64,000 bases of DNA from Xenopus tropicalis (GCF_000004195.4 NC_030678.2:95624904-95688903); one strand, 5' to 3'; positions 13,527 through 27,189 are shown, numbered from the stretch's first letter. Program-made: numbers and translations. The notes: generated by a model from the sequence alone, not told the origin.

Positions 13527-14313
13527 TAATTATGCCCTGCAAATGTCTGCTGCTTCACACCTACATGCCAGCAAGGTTAGCAGGCAAAGGGATTAAATTG
13601 CATTTTTTTCTGTATGGAGGAGTGTGGGATAACAATGTTAAGAATTATGTTCTAAGAGGGGGTTGGCAGTGAGGGGACTGGGAAGGAACTGCGATAAGGG
13701 GTCCCTGATCCACATTATTGGAATTTTAAAACACCCTAGGGAAAAGGAACTATGTTTCCGTAATGAAGAAAGGCCCAGAGACCAACAGTCCTCCTAGAAT
13801 GTACTTTTTAACTCTTTTTGGGCCACCAGCCCCATTGAATTTGTGTGACCTGAAAGGACAATAACATTAAGGACTGCAATATACCAGCTTATCTGTGGCT
13901 TGGCTACACATGGACTATATGTGGCAAACTCTACATAAATCCTGCCAGTTGGTAATGCTAACTATTATGAACTTATTTCTTTATTTACAATATCTTGTAA
14001 ATAAATAAATAAATCCATGACCTTGTATTTCTCTTGTCTGATAAATATGCCTTATGACTTATGGGTGAAGAAGGCCTGTTACATATAGGTACTAAGAAGT
14101 AGAAAGCAAAACTAAGCTTCCTCCCTTCACAGTTCATCACAAAACCTAATTGCCCCACTATCAGTCCCAGAAACCAACTTTAAAAATGTCACTTCTATTG
14201 CAATTAGAAATATTGCCGTTTCCCACATTCGGTACAAGGGAGAAGTTCATATCAAAAATCCACCACAACAAATTTTAATTTTGTTTTAGAATATTTTTAT
14301 AACATTTAGGCTT

Positions 14314-14432
14314 CAGATGGGGTTTTTGCCTTCCTCTGGATCAACTAGTAGATAGGCAGGTTATATATAGGCATTATGGTTGAACACGATGGACGTACGT
14401 CTTTTTTCAACCTAACTTACTATGTTACTATG
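14314..14432 (-). repeat. Dispersed amphibian repeat, '..ttgaacacgatggacgtacgtctt..actatgttactatg'
   Basis: The stretch from 'ttttgccttcctctggatcaac' to 'cttactatgttactatg' matches, in inverted orientation, 30838-30935. I recognise it as a widely dispersed frog sequence ending in 'acatagtaacatagtaagt', but I do not know its formal class (SINE-like or a LINE 3' end). The strand given is relative to the copy at 30838, taken as forward. Confidence 0.7.
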
Positions 14433-15067
14433 TCCATCTGTAGAGCAAATAGTACAATTACCAGGAATCACCCACATTCTTCTAAATAATGAATTATTTG
14501 TGCATCAGATTCACTGAGCATGAACTGCTTGAGGTATGACACACAGAGGTAATCCCAGCTGGGTTGCAAAATCAATAAAGACGTAAGAGTGTAATGTAGA
14601 ACAGCCAACCGTGTATAAAGGGAATCCCTATGATGAGGAGATTGCATTTAATAGGTTAACTTTGTGTGAAAGTAATTTCAGCTTCATTATTTTTCATTCC
14701 ATTTCAATGAACCAGAAAATCTCAGCTGTAATTATTTTATTTAAAGTTACGCCAAGCATGGCGCCAGAACAAAAACTGAGCAAAGTGTTTACCTTCTTCT
14801 AATATGTACAAATTAATAGTCATAAAATCTAATTGATTTATGGTACCAAAAAGGATGAAAAACAGCCTTTTATTAATGTTTTTCTTGTATCAAACAGCAA
14901 CGTAGGGTTTGATTGACTAATTACACAGAAATTGTAATCCTAAACCTATTTTTCAGCCGGAAGTATACTTTACACTGAAATCTTGGAGTTAGTGGGTCAG
15001 GAACTGCAGGAAGTGAGTAAGCACTAAGCATGATATTCCACTTTCTATTGCATCATCCTAACAGATA

Positions 15068-15242
15068 GGGGTGTATTAATGAACATTGTAGACAAACTCA
15101 CCTGTGATGTTGCCCATGGCAACCAATCACATCTTCGCTTTTGTGTTCTAACTTTTAGGTGACCATTCAAATTTAATTGGTGATTGATTGCTATGGCAAC
15201 ATCACTAGTGATGTTTGCCTCCAGTGGTAATAAATACACCCC
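15068..15242. mobile_element. Small palindromic MITE (175 bp)
   Basis: The two halves are imperfect inverse copies: left 'ggggtgtattaatgaacatt', right (reverse complement) 'ggggtgtatttattaccact'. Both continue inward through 'gtgatgttgccatggcaacc'-like sequence. It could fold into one long hairpin. No target duplication was resolved and no ORF is present. Confidence 0.6.
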
Positions 15243-18200
15243 AAAATATGATTTCCCAGCAGCCGCTTCATTTCTCTGTGTAAGAGCATAAAGGATATGA
15301 GGAGGGACATAAAGCTGAAGTTCTGTAATTATTACTAAACAGTAGCTGGATATAAGACTCTTGCCAAAACCTAGTGGCACTATTACTTTTGTTTGTATCC
15401 AAAATTATTGATGACAACAAAAAGGGGAACCAGTACATTGTGCTTATACAATGAGTAATACCTACACATTTATCCATTAGTGGAAACAAAGGGAGACTCT
15501 ATAGAAAAACTATACAAATACAAAAATGGCGTATAGTCATTTATTTAGTAGCATTACTTGCTCTACCGAGCCAGGCCTCACAGACTTTAACATAGATTGG
15601 CATCGCATTTTGCAGTTACCTCGTTGGTTAAAGGTGTTATGCTTTTTTTTTTTAAAGAAGTTTTGATATCCAACAATTACCAGTTTTAAAGTTGAAAGGA
15701 AAATGATTTCTGTCCCTCTTGGAAAGTAATTAGAGCCAGAGCTATTAATCAGTACTGTGGAATTCAGGCTGAGAAACCTCTGAGAGACTTGTTTGCTGTA
15801 TGACTTTAATAGGGCTGTGATGTATAATTATCCATTCCGTATCCCTACTGACTCAAGAAGCCCTGACAAAAGGCAAGGATCTTTTGTATTCACTTGCAAT
15901 TATCTTCATTTTGCCTCTGATATTACAGAATCACGGTGGTATTATTAGCAATCAGGGAAAAAAAGCATTCTGCCAATATGAATTATTTGGACAGAAAGAA
16001 CATTATTTTAAAAAAGCAGAAAGGCATTCAGATTTTGATTATTTTAATTGTTACAATGATTATACTAGTATTTAATTTCTGTAGAAAAGCAGGCTTCAAG
16101 TAGTTATGGTAAGTGACTAGCTTCCAATTTAACACCGCGGCTGGGGTGGTGCATTGTATGGGTAAGGCAGGTACCAGGTGAATCTTAGGCAGCCATATTT
16201 AGAGGAAAGGATTTCTAAAAGACTTCTTTAGCACCATTCATTAGTGCTGCAGAGCCAGAACTCCAACCTACCCATTATAAGTTCAGAAACCATAGTCTCA
16301 TCTCAGAGGTCTTAAAGTCAGAGGAGAGAGGGTGGGACATAGTTCATTTCTACAGGATTTACAAAGGTATGGCAGCAATGCTATGGCTATGGAGAGATAA
16401 CTATGCTTCCTGCAGGGATAATCTTGACAAGGAAATAGCTATTTTCTAAATTCACAGAAATGAATAAAGAAGTGGAATTAGGCTGGTTTATTTTCGAATC
16501 ACCATACACCCTATGGCGCGTGTTTATGTGTTTCAGTGCACACTTCACAGCACATATTCTTTACTACATAAAAACTATTTCCCTTCTGCATACAATTTCA
16601 TATGCCATTTTAATGGTAAATGTGAGTTAATTGTTCATGCAAACCCATATATTCATATCCACAGTCTTCCCTGCTTGCTTCCAGCTCTTCCGTATAATAT
16701 ATGCAAATATAGTTATTATTCAAGGATTCACATACCTGGTGGTTTTGCAAAAAGATCTCGCAGGGTAGCATACATTCATGCAATCACAGCAGTCAGATTT
16801 TCTGTCCTTTATATCTTATATAAGTGTCACTGTATTTTTACATTTACAGAAGGGTTTAAAATCAATGTTATAGTGCAATCTGGCAGTAGAGTAACCTCTA
16901 TTTTGTCTGGCACACACACATAATTGGTAACAGCTTTAAAAGGTAAAAGGCCCTGTAGCTTCTAAACCTCTGTCCCCATACTTAGCTTTCAATGGCTATA
17001 TGAGAGCAGCAGTACATAAGGGTTTGCTAATGTAAAGTTTTGTACATTTTATATTATATTTTAATGGGCCATTTGCTGATTAAGCCTCTTACAGCTCTTT
17101 TCCCATTACTGAAATGCTTTGCTGAGCCGGCTGTCTCTTTGTTATTCTCAAACTGCCAGGCCATTTTGGATCTCCAGCAGAAACAAACAAGAAGCCATAT
17201 TATTAATGACTCTCTGTTCTTTTTTGGAGGGCTCATGGAAAGGGCTTGCATCAAATTTTACTGCATATGACCTTTGCTAAACATATTTTCCCTGCATGAA
17301 AAATCAATTGAAAGGCTGAAATGGGATTTTTAGATATTATTTTCTTTTATCTGGTGAAATGTTATGTAAAATGACAGAGTGGATTTCAGCTTCTTCGAGA
17401 TTGCAAACATCATTTTTTAAAATCAAATATATGGAGACAGAACTTCCAACATGATTAAATACTTTCCTTAGTACCAGCCATGAAGATCCTGCAGGCTTTT
17501 ATACATTGCCTATTACTCTATTATAAAAATTACTTTTATGTCTCAGAAAAACATAAGGTTTTAAAATGATATTTGCTACAAGCTACTGTGCATGCTCAGT
17601 TATGAAAACTGCTGCTTAACTATGTATCACTCAACCACAAAACTTTTAGGCTACCTCTAGGAGCAATTTTACTAACTTTTACGAGACTGGTTACTCAGAA
17701 CAACTACACTGGTGCCTATAATAGTAAATTAGGTCCCTTGAAAAAGGTTGATAGAAATAGACATATGATGAGATTGTTTAGAATTCATTTCTAATATTTT
17801 TGAAAACAAAAGATGATCCAACTTCATTAACAATTGTTAAGAACATGTTCTTCTGATGAAAAGAAGGGCGGTATGAGGACCAACAGTTTGGGTGGAAGAT
17901 GCAAGTTGTACTGTATGTGGAAAGACCCACAACATAGATGTGAAGCACCAGAAAACTAATTCTTTATTCATGGACTTTGTCTTTCTCTTCAAACTACCTG
18001 CCCTGTGCTAGTTGGTTCCACAGTTGACAAATGGTGGGGAGTACACGGGTGGGGCAGCACACTTTTCCTAGAAAAAAAAAGCTATTTTCCTACTGCACAT
18101 ATCTCCGGACTGAACATTTTGCCTTACGTAACTACTTGTCATATAAAGGGAAAAGAATGACTTCCACCATAAACATTTTAAGCACGCATTCTTACCCCTC

Positions 18201-18305
18201 TCTATGACACATAGCTTGCAGGACCAATTACTATATACCTAGTATATTCACAAGATTGTTAGCATCACAGTGTCATGAAGTACTGTATTTGCTTGCCCAT
18301 AGAGT
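15243..18305. other. Intronic stretch, no gene
   Basis: AT-rich; several ORFs of 60-136 codons (for example 16513-16923 plus) have no recognisable features. No element boundaries seen. Confidence 0.4.
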
Positions 18306-18575
18306 CAGGGTTTTCCAACCTGAGCCACACTCAGATGTTGGTGAGCCACACAAGCATGAAAAATAAGGACTGTGCTTGGCTATATAATAGCCCCATGTGA
18401 ACTGCTGGCATGCAAGAGGCTCAGCTTGGAGTAAAACTGTGTCTCTGTGCTTCCAAAACTTGCTTCTTAGCCAAAAATGTAAAAATGACCACCTACTGCC
18501 CAATGGCTACTGGGAGCATCATCAAAGGGGTTGGTGTGCAACATTTCACTTATGAGCCACTGGTTTGGGTCACTG
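18306..18575 (+). mobile_element. hAT-like MITE, diverged relative of 41606-41911
   Basis: It starts 'cagggttttccaacctgagccaca' and ends 'gagccactggtttgggtcactg'. It shares 'gagccaca..caagcat', 'ggctat', 'ccaaaacttgcttc..agcca' and 'aaggggttgg' in order with the better-preserved copy at 41606. Flanking 8-mers do not match, so the target duplication is lost or my ends are slightly off. Confidence 0.6.
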
Positions 18576-19787
<1,212 letters not shown>

Positions 19788-21209
19788 CTATGGGAGAGAA
19801 TAGACATTGTCACAGAAAGGCAATGTAAGGAAAGGAAGGTGCACAATGACCAGCTATATTTCCAAATAGATTTTTTGACAAAAGTTTTCTATTTAGATTG
19901 CATTTTATAATTTTCTCCCTTTTAATTAGAAGGCTCTTGTATCTCTTTATAACTAGATTTGTTCTAAAATAATCTTGCATGCAGATTAATTCAAGGCAGT
20001 CAATTTAAAGACGTTCTTGGTTTAAGCGATAGAACCAATCTAAAAGGCTCTCGGTGGCACTCAAACAAGATTGGTTTTGCATGTATAAAGACATTCTGGT
20101 GGGGTGTGTGTGGAACAAAATAGACTCTGAAAAACATGCTACACAATAAGTAAATGAAATGTTTAGGTTATGACACATTACAATGGGCCCTGCTGTCACT
20201 AGGGATACATAGATGTTTATTTCATTTCTTTGTACAGACATTTATGCATTGCTGCTTCTAATTAAAGAACAAAAACTCTGTTTTGGGATATTGAATGAAA
20301 ATGTGATTCTGAGAAAATGTTCAATATACATTCGTTAAACATTTTTAATGTTTCTAAAGTTATTTGTTGAAGCAATTGAAAGCAGCTTCCATCTGTCTTC
20401 AATTCCTTTCTCTTTTTACTTTCATTTCTCTTTACAATGTATTGGCTCTCTTCCAGCCAGGATACCATTTCCCACAATGCTTTTCATGTTTTATCATTTT
20501 GTATGCAAATTGACATGTTTTTACCCATAACGCAGTAGTGTTTGCCCTAATTCCACTGGGACTGCAGCCTTGCTATGCTACAATTGCATCAAATCTGGTG
20601 CGCTTATTGATACAACCTGAAGTGGAAACCCTAGAGATACTGCAAGGCCCCATGTGGCAGCAGGTCCAAGGTTCCCCACTGTCAGTAGATTCATAAGAAG
20701 AGACAGAAAGGGCACAGGATGGTGTTTGGATGCAAGCACTTTAATGAACATGCTTTTTACCACACAACAAATCGAGTGTTAATTGATGTCAGCCTGTGGG
20801 TTTGCTGATCAAAGAAAAATTAGAGCATGGCTTTTGCTTTCACCTTGTGCCCTGTTTTCCCTCTTGTGCTTTAACAGATCCTGTTGTACTATATTATAGT
20901 ATGTACCTCTACTGTTCTACTGCTTCTTCAGCTATTGAGTTGTTGGCATGTCTAATGCTTATTGCTTGTGTGTGTTATGTGCCCTGTGTTGTCATTTGTT
21001 GAGGAGCAGGAGATGAGTGAGTTGAGGATGAAGGTCTACTCTGCGAAGATGTACATCTGGAAAAGCAAAGTGTCTAAAACTAAAGTTTCTACTTCATTCT
21101 TCTGCAATGAAAAAAGGTCTTATGGGGAAAAAGATAATATTTGCAATTCTGTTTGACAGTGATAGCAACGTTGCATGAGCAGTGAGTAGCGACACTAAAA
21201 AAACAAATA

Positions 21210-21781
21210 CCGTATATACTCGAGTATAAGCCGATCCGAATATAAGCCGAGGTACCTAATTTAACCTAAGAAAACTGGAAAAACGTATTGACTCGAGTAT
21301 AAGCCTAGGGTGGGAAATGCAGCAGCTACTGCTAAGTTTCAATAATCAAAATAAATACTAAGAAAATTACATTAAATGAGGCATCAGTGGGGTATATGTT
21401 TTTAAATATTTATTTCACAGAAAAACAATAAACTAGCTCTGTAAGTGAAGAAGAGGGTCAACAAAAACAATATGGTATCAACAATGATACCTTAAGGGTA
21501 CTACCCCCTTAGCTCAATCAGCAACCAAGCTAAAACACAGAGTTAAAATCCTTCAAAACTATATATAGTTTATATAGAATATAAAGTGCAATGTCTAGTG
21601 CAGAATGGGACAGGTGAGGATGGTAGATGAACATGCATTTTGGAGCAGGCCAGGGCACTGGAGGGTCTGGTTGTGGGTGGCCACAAAGTACAGAGGGACC
21701 CGACTCGAGTATAAGCCGAGGGTGACTTTTTCAGCACATTTTGGGTGCCGAAAATCTAGGCTTATACTCGAGTATATACAG
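21210..21781. mobile_element. TA-flanked MITE, 'ccgtatatactcgagtataagcc' ends
   Basis: TA at 21208-21209 and 21782-21783 bracket inverted ends: left 'ccgtatatactcgagtataa', right (reverse complement) 'ctgtatatactcgagtataa'. The word 'ctcgagtataagcc' appears again inside at 21292 and 21703. The TA target suggests a Tc1/mariner-mobilised MITE. The interior is non-coding. Confidence 0.85.
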
Positions 21782-22749
21782 TAATAAGAAGAAGAATCAG
21801 CAGCACCGGCATAATATCTGCATCTTCAATGACCGTTCTGTAAATGTTAAAATGCATATGATTGTGGTTTAGTTGTTCTCCTACACAGATTTTGGTACTC
21901 CGAGCCAGAAAGCCACCTACCTTTCTGTCAGAGCCCCTGGAAATTCTTTAAAAAGAAATGCTGCCTTCATGATCTTATTTAAATGTCACTTTATTAAAGT
22001 TTAGCCTTGTAGCTACCAGAGTCGGAAAGCTTTTTAATATACAAACAGATTGAAATTTTAAAAGTAGTGGGAAGGCACGATGGGGAAAATATATTTTTAA
22101 ATTTGTCTTTGTGCTGAGGACGAATTTAATAGGAGAAATAATGATTAAATACATCAATACTCAACTCTCTTGCATTTGTTATTCTACATAAGATCAAATA
22201 GGTTAACCTCCTTGATGCTTGAATCAACATGCATCTCATGGTCTCTATGCACAAATAATCTATACTGAGGAATGCATATATTTGATAACTATATGCAGGA
22301 AGGGAGATAATGGTTTGAAATATATATGGATCTCTCTACATATAGAGATCAAGGAAGACCACAAATCCACGGGATGATTAGAGATCACCCACAGGGAGCC
22401 ATCAATTATTGGGTCCTGATTGAATTTCAGAGAGCACTGCTGGCTCAAACTGGTATGTCTTTGAACCTAATGCAAACACTCATCATAGCTAGGAGAAGCC
22501 TGTGACCAATTTCACATCCTATGAAGTGAAAAGTAGGGAATCCAAATTGACAGGAACTCTTCATCTAGTACAGTACATCTTATATAGCCCAAAGGAACAA
22601 CACGAACAATATGTGCAATACTAGTCTCCATTAAAACAATAGCACATTGATGTGATTAAATAGCTGTTAGATAAATAGTAATAGCTTTAATGTCCAACAA
22701 CATTTTTAAAAGAACTGAATAAGCAGATCTAAAATAACTATGAGTGTAA

Positions 22750-22862
22750 TATCAGACCCTAATATATTCCACAGTGCTGTACAATAAATAAGTGCCTGAT
22801 GCAGATTAAGTACTATAAAAACAACACAGTACAAGAGGTAAAGAGGGCCCTGCCCAAAACAA
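22750..22862 (-). repeat. Probable LINE 3'-end fragment
   Basis: 'attccacagtgctgtacaataaataagtg' followed by 'aagagggccctgccc' resembles the 'cagcactgtacag .. ggtccctgcccc' 3'-end sequence of the L2/CR1-like elements at 32318 and 39805. It is old and truncated. Confidence 0.4.
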
Positions 22863-23587
22863 GAATATTCTTGCCATTCCTGTAGCACAGTCTGTAAGTG
22901 AAATAAAAATTATTTTTAGTATAGAAGAGAATACATGTGAAAACCCTCAGTGATACATTTCTAAGGATAGCTTTAAAGCAACACTTAAAGAGCAAGGAAA
23001 GGCTTCTACTATTTTATCTAATATGTTGTAGAGCCCCCTTTCCTGTAGCAAATCGCCAACTTTATTTTTTAAAACAATACTAACTTCTCCCCTAAATTTC
23101 CTTTTAACTCCACAGTATGTGTAGTATATCACGGCCACCATCTTGGATTTTCAAACACCTGCGCTCGCACCCCCAACCCCCCCCCCGGTCACCACACAAC
23201 TGTGCTCACACCTCCCCCCCACCCGCAGTGCTCGCCTGTTCCTTCTGTGTCCTCCGGCTGTTCCTGTGTCTCAGGAGAAGGAAAGCTACTGATGCAGTTT
23301 ATTCCCAATAGATTAAAGGCGGCCATACACGTTCAGATTTTAGTCTTTCGACAAACGTTCAGATATCAATTGTGTGTTTAACCTCAATGATCTAAAACAG
23401 CCAGACTGAAATTGTAGGATTAAAGTCCAAAAAATAAATCAGAGGATGCTCTGGCTATAATACCGTATTTTTCGGACCATAAGACGCACTGGACCATAAG
23501 ACGCACCAGTTTTTAGAGAAGGGAAATGAAGAAAAAAAGATTCTGAAACAAATACTGTCCTAAAATATTTTATGTGCATTAAAAGCG

Positions 23588-23700
23588 AACCTGTACCAGC
23601 AGCACCCAACATATTGCCCCCCACCTGTACCAGCAGCACCCAACATATTGCCCCCCACCTGTTCCAGCAGCACCCAACATATTGCCCCCATCTGTACCAG
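23588..23700 (+). repeat. Tandem repeat, 34-bp unit, about 3.3 copies
   Basis: The unit is 'gtaccagcagcacccaacat' followed by 'attgccccccacct'. The copies differ by single bases. Short ORFs through this region are translations of the repeat. Confidence 0.85.
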
Positions 23701-23720
23701 CATATACTGTAGCCTACAGA

Positions 23721-23946
23721 TATACTTTAAGAAAATGTTTTTACTTGCCCGTGTGGTCTCCGTGCAGGGCCCTCCTCTATTCACCGGCGCTTAGCTGTGG
23801 CACTGTGCGCATGCACAATGACGCGCATGCGTATGGGCATGCGCGTCATTGTGCATGCGCACAGCGCCATAGCTAAGCGCCGGTGAATAGAGGAGGGCCC
23901 TGCACGGAGACCACACGGGCAAGTAAAAACATTTTTTTTAAGTATA
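23721..23946. repeat. Long near-perfect palindrome, 110-bp arms
   Basis: Arms 23721-23830 and 23837-23946 are inverse copies with only a few mismatches, separated by the six bases 'gtatgg'. The centre is GC-rich with alternating purine-pyrimidine 'gcgcatgc' runs, so it could form a cruciform or, if transcribed, a long double-stranded RNA. The surrounding DNA is AT-rich. Confidence 0.92.
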
Positions 23947-24255
23947 TTCGGACCATAAGACGCAGGGACTTTTTCCCCCCACTTCTGGGGGAAAAAAAGT
24001 GCGTCTTATGGTCCGAAAAATACGGTAATTGCCAGACAATTGTACAAGTGATATCTCGGAAATGCATTGTAGGTCACCCAAGGATATCGTTGGATACACA
24101 ATACATGTACAGATATTACTGTTAGCTGACTGAAATGTTCTAATCTGTCCGATCAACTAAATGACCGATCAGTAGGGTACAAAAATTATCGGGATGATAA
24201 TTCATAACTGGTCCGAAAATCGTACAAAACGTAGGTGCACATATGGCCAGCTTAA

Positions 24256-24646
24256 CTACAATAGTGCAAGAAGAAAACTATATTTATTCTGTAGAATTCT
24301 TTACCATACCTGAGTAAACATCCCTAGAAGTTCTCTCTGTATAAGATAGTAGCTGCCATATTAGCTTGGTGTGATGTCTCAGCAGGGCTGTAAGCGTGAT
24401 TGAGGTCCATAAATAGTAATTCTTTCTATATGTCAGTTATAAGTTAGGTTAATTAAGCAAATTATGCTTTGCTCCCTCCCCATAGCACTGCCATGCCTTC
24501 AATATAATATAGCCTGAAGGCTGCCTGATCTTCAATTACCGTATCCAACCTTGTGTATTCTTCCTCTTTCTCCTTCCTAACCAGGACTGAGACAGGTGCA
24601 GCCACCATGTTGTCCCCTTTATAAAACTGGTTGCCAAAAACACAAA
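24256..24646. other. Intronic stretch, no gene
   Basis: No repeat ends or coding signal seen between two MITEs. Confidence 0.4.
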
Positions 24647-25061
24647 GGGGCACATTTACTAATCCACGAACGTCCGAAAAGTGTCCGAATGCGTTTTTTT
24701 CGCAATGATCGGTATTTTGCGACTTTTTCGTGAATTGTCGCGAATTTCGAGTGGTCAATATGAAAAAGTCGCGACAATTCGCAAAAGTCGTAATGGCTAT
24801 GAAAAAGTTGCGACAATTCACGAAAGTCGTAATGGCTATGAAAAAGTCGCGACAATTCACGAAAGTCGTAATGGCTATGAAAAAGTCGCGACAATTCACA
24901 AAAGTCGTAATGGCTATGAAAAAGTCGCGACAATTCACGAAAGTCATAATGGCTATGAAAAAGTCGCGACAAAAGTCGCAAAAAATACAAAAAAGTCGCA
25001 AAATGTTAGTTTCCAATCCGATTTTTTCCCATTCGGATTCGTGGATTATTAAATCAGCCCC
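24647..25061. mobile_element. MITE of the 'GGGGC..atttactaatcc' family (copy with minisatellite)
   Basis: The left end 'ggggcacatttactaatcca' and the right end (reverse complement) 'ggggctgatttaataatcca' are inverse. AAA stands on both sides on the same strand, which may be a 3-bp target duplication. The middle is a 39-bp minisatellite. Every large ORF here comes from that repeat. Confidence 0.8.
24765..24975 (+). repeat. Minisatellite, 39-bp unit, about five copies
   Basis: The unit is 'cgaaagtcgtaatggctatg' followed by 'aaaaagtcgcgacaattca'. Because 39 bp is 13 codons, several frames stay open on both strands, producing 13-residue protein repeats that are not genes. Confidence 0.9.
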
Positions 25062-25910
25062 AAAGTGTTTTCCAAAACAGATCTCAGAAGCATGAGCATT
25101 ACATTGCATTGGGTATAGAAGTCTGCACATTCACTCGATGTAGTCAAGATACTTTATGCTTAAAGAATTTATCCTTTTAAATTCATGACCTATAATACTT
25201 CTGTTTTATATGATCCAATATATCTTTGGAGGGTTTTAGGTTTAGTACTATGGTTGTAATGTGTACTCTTTAATGAAGGCAATTCCAATTAATCTTAATT
25301 AAAAGGCGCTTTTGTAATAAAGTAATTGCATATTTGCCAAAGAACAAAGTATATGTTAGGAGTAGGCCAGTTAAACAATTTGCTCATAATAAAACTGGAT
25401 TTGCTGCTTTAACTCTTGATTAGAGTAATTTATTAAAGTGCCCTTTTAATAGTATTTAATTTGCATATATTTTAGCTACAGACCTTTTAACACATCTGCA
25501 TTAAAAGGGCTCCAGGCACAGTTTTATTGCAATCAAGTCATTTAATTGGTGGAACTCCCTTTGTTTTGATGTCAAACTCGCATTTCCCATTGCCTAATTA
25601 AAATATGGAAAAAGAAAAACCCTTATTGAGTTCCAGTTTGTAAATACTTTAAGGAACAATACCACTTACAATTTTTTTTAACTTTTATTTCGGTTTTTAC
25701 AAAATATCCATATTGCATTATCCATCCATCCATTTCTAATCAGTGCTGGGCAGTTTCCTCTGGTATTGAAGCTTTGTTTCAGAAACAGGGGGAGAGTCTA
25801 GAAGAATCTAGAATATTCCCCTATAGACTACAATGGAGCTTTGATGACATTAACAAGATGCATTTTTGCTAGAACAGAATTCAATCCCATATAATTTCAC
25901 ACTACTCAAA

Positions 25911-26551
25911 GGGGCTGATTTACTAATCCACGAATTCGAATCCGAATGGGAAAAATTCGGATTGGAAACGAACATTGTGCGACTTTTTCGTATTTTTGCG
26001 ATTTTTTTCGTTGCTGTTACGACTTTATCGTAAATTATCGCAACTTTTTTGTAGCCGTTACGACTTGCGCGAAAAGTCGCGACTTTTTCGTAGCCGTTAC
26101 GATTTGCTCGTATCTTGTTGCGACTTTTTCGTATTGAGCACTCGTAAACGGCGGGCAAAACTTTCAGACTTTGCATGATTTTGGAAGCCTCCCATAGGAC
26201 TCAATAGCACTCTGCAGCTCCAACCTGGCCCAAGGAAAGTCTCCCATAGGGCTCAATGGCACTCTGCAGCTCCAACCTGGCCCAAGGAAAGTCTCCCATA
26301 GGGCTCAATGGCACTCTGCAGCTCCAACCTGGCCCAAGAAAAGTCATGATACTGAAGCTTGAATGAATCTGAAACTTTCGTACTCGGCGCGAAGGCTACG
26401 AAAAAGTTGCGTCAATTCGCGCAAGTCGTAACACTACGAAAAAGTCGCAACATTTTGCGAAACTGTCGTAACGGCTACGAAAAAGTCGCAACAATTTATG
26501 AAAAAATCGCGAAATACCGATCATTACGAAAAAACCGCATTCGCCCGCCCC
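25911..26551. mobile_element. MITE of the 'GGGGC..atttactaatcc' family (long copy)
   Basis: It starts 'ggggctgatttactaatcca' and ends 'cgcccgcccc', again with AAA on each side. The interior combines 'cgactttttcgta' words with three tandem 52-bp units. At 641 bp it is much longer than the copies at 1934 and 24647. Confidence 0.75.
26189..26344 (+). repeat. Tandem repeat, 52-bp unit, three copies
   Basis: The units begin 'cccatagg.ctcaat.gcac' at 26191, 26243 and 26295 and continue 'tctgcagctccaacctggcc' plus 'caaggaaagtct'. The same module occurs once, inverted, at 36455-36520, and in degraded form at 13290-13360. Confidence 0.9.
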
Positions 26552-27189
26552 AAAGAATTGCTTTACTTTTAATTCACCTGGAGGTATGTGAAAACTCATA
26601 CATGCCGCAAAGAACCATACCAGCAGGTTTATATATCCTCCTACTAAAGGGGAAGAAACCCGCTAGGAACCCTTTGCATTTCTGGCAATAGAGCGTTGGT
26701 TTGCACATGTGTGCAGTGAATGTAATAATACTTCTTATTGAAAAGGTCGTGCTCACAAGTACACAGCAGCAAGTACACAGCAGCAGGTGTTAAACTTGTT
26801 TAGTGAAAAATGCTACAGCCCTAAACATTTATAAAAACGCCATTTTACACACCACTAGCAATTTTTATTGCATTCTGCCCAAGATCTTTTGTGCTAGGAT
26901 CCAATACCATGAAACTGTATTACAATTAGTAGAAACCTAGATATTGTAGCAGGTAGCTTTGCCTTATAGGAAACCCTTGAACAAGTTTAAAAAACAAATC
27001 CTGTATAAACATAGTTTAATCCTTGCAAGTAATAGAAACCCAACCATCATGATCTCCAGACTCCAACCCATTCTAACTTTCTGTTCGTTTCATGACTGCC
27101 CACTTATCATAGGGTTAGAGGGACCTGGCAGTCAGACATAGGTTCATGGGAACTGAGCTTCACTATTCTATAAAACCTATAATCTAAAA
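26552..27189. other. Intronic stretch, no gene
   Basis: Only short ORFs without recognisable domains; no element boundaries seen. Confidence 0.4.

Larger units (their letters stand above)
23463..24025. mobile_element. TA-flanked MITE 'ccgtatttttcggaccataagacgcac'
   Basis: TA at 23461-23462 and 24026-24027. The inverted ends read 'ccgtatttttcggaccataa' on both strands. 'ggaccataagacgca' is repeated at about 23475, 23491 and 23950. The element also carries a 34-bp tandem repeat (23588-23700) and a 226-bp palindrome (23721-23946). It lies inside the TTAA MITE 23313-24255. Confidence 0.85.
23313..24255. mobile_element. TTAA-flanked MITE 'aggcggccatacacg', host of a nested insertion
   Basis: TTAA at 23313-23316 and 24252-24255 flank inverted ends: left 'ttaaaggcggccatacacgt', right (reverse complement) 'ttaagctggccatatgtgca'. 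The original element is split by the TA-flanked element 23463-24025, which inserted later. The MITE itself is non-coding. Confidence 0.75.

Noticed and set aside
24462..25130. 222-codon minus-strand ORF with 13-residue repeats
   Set aside because: It is the translation of a 39-bp minisatellite inside a MITE; two other frames, one on each strand, give equally long repeat ORFs.
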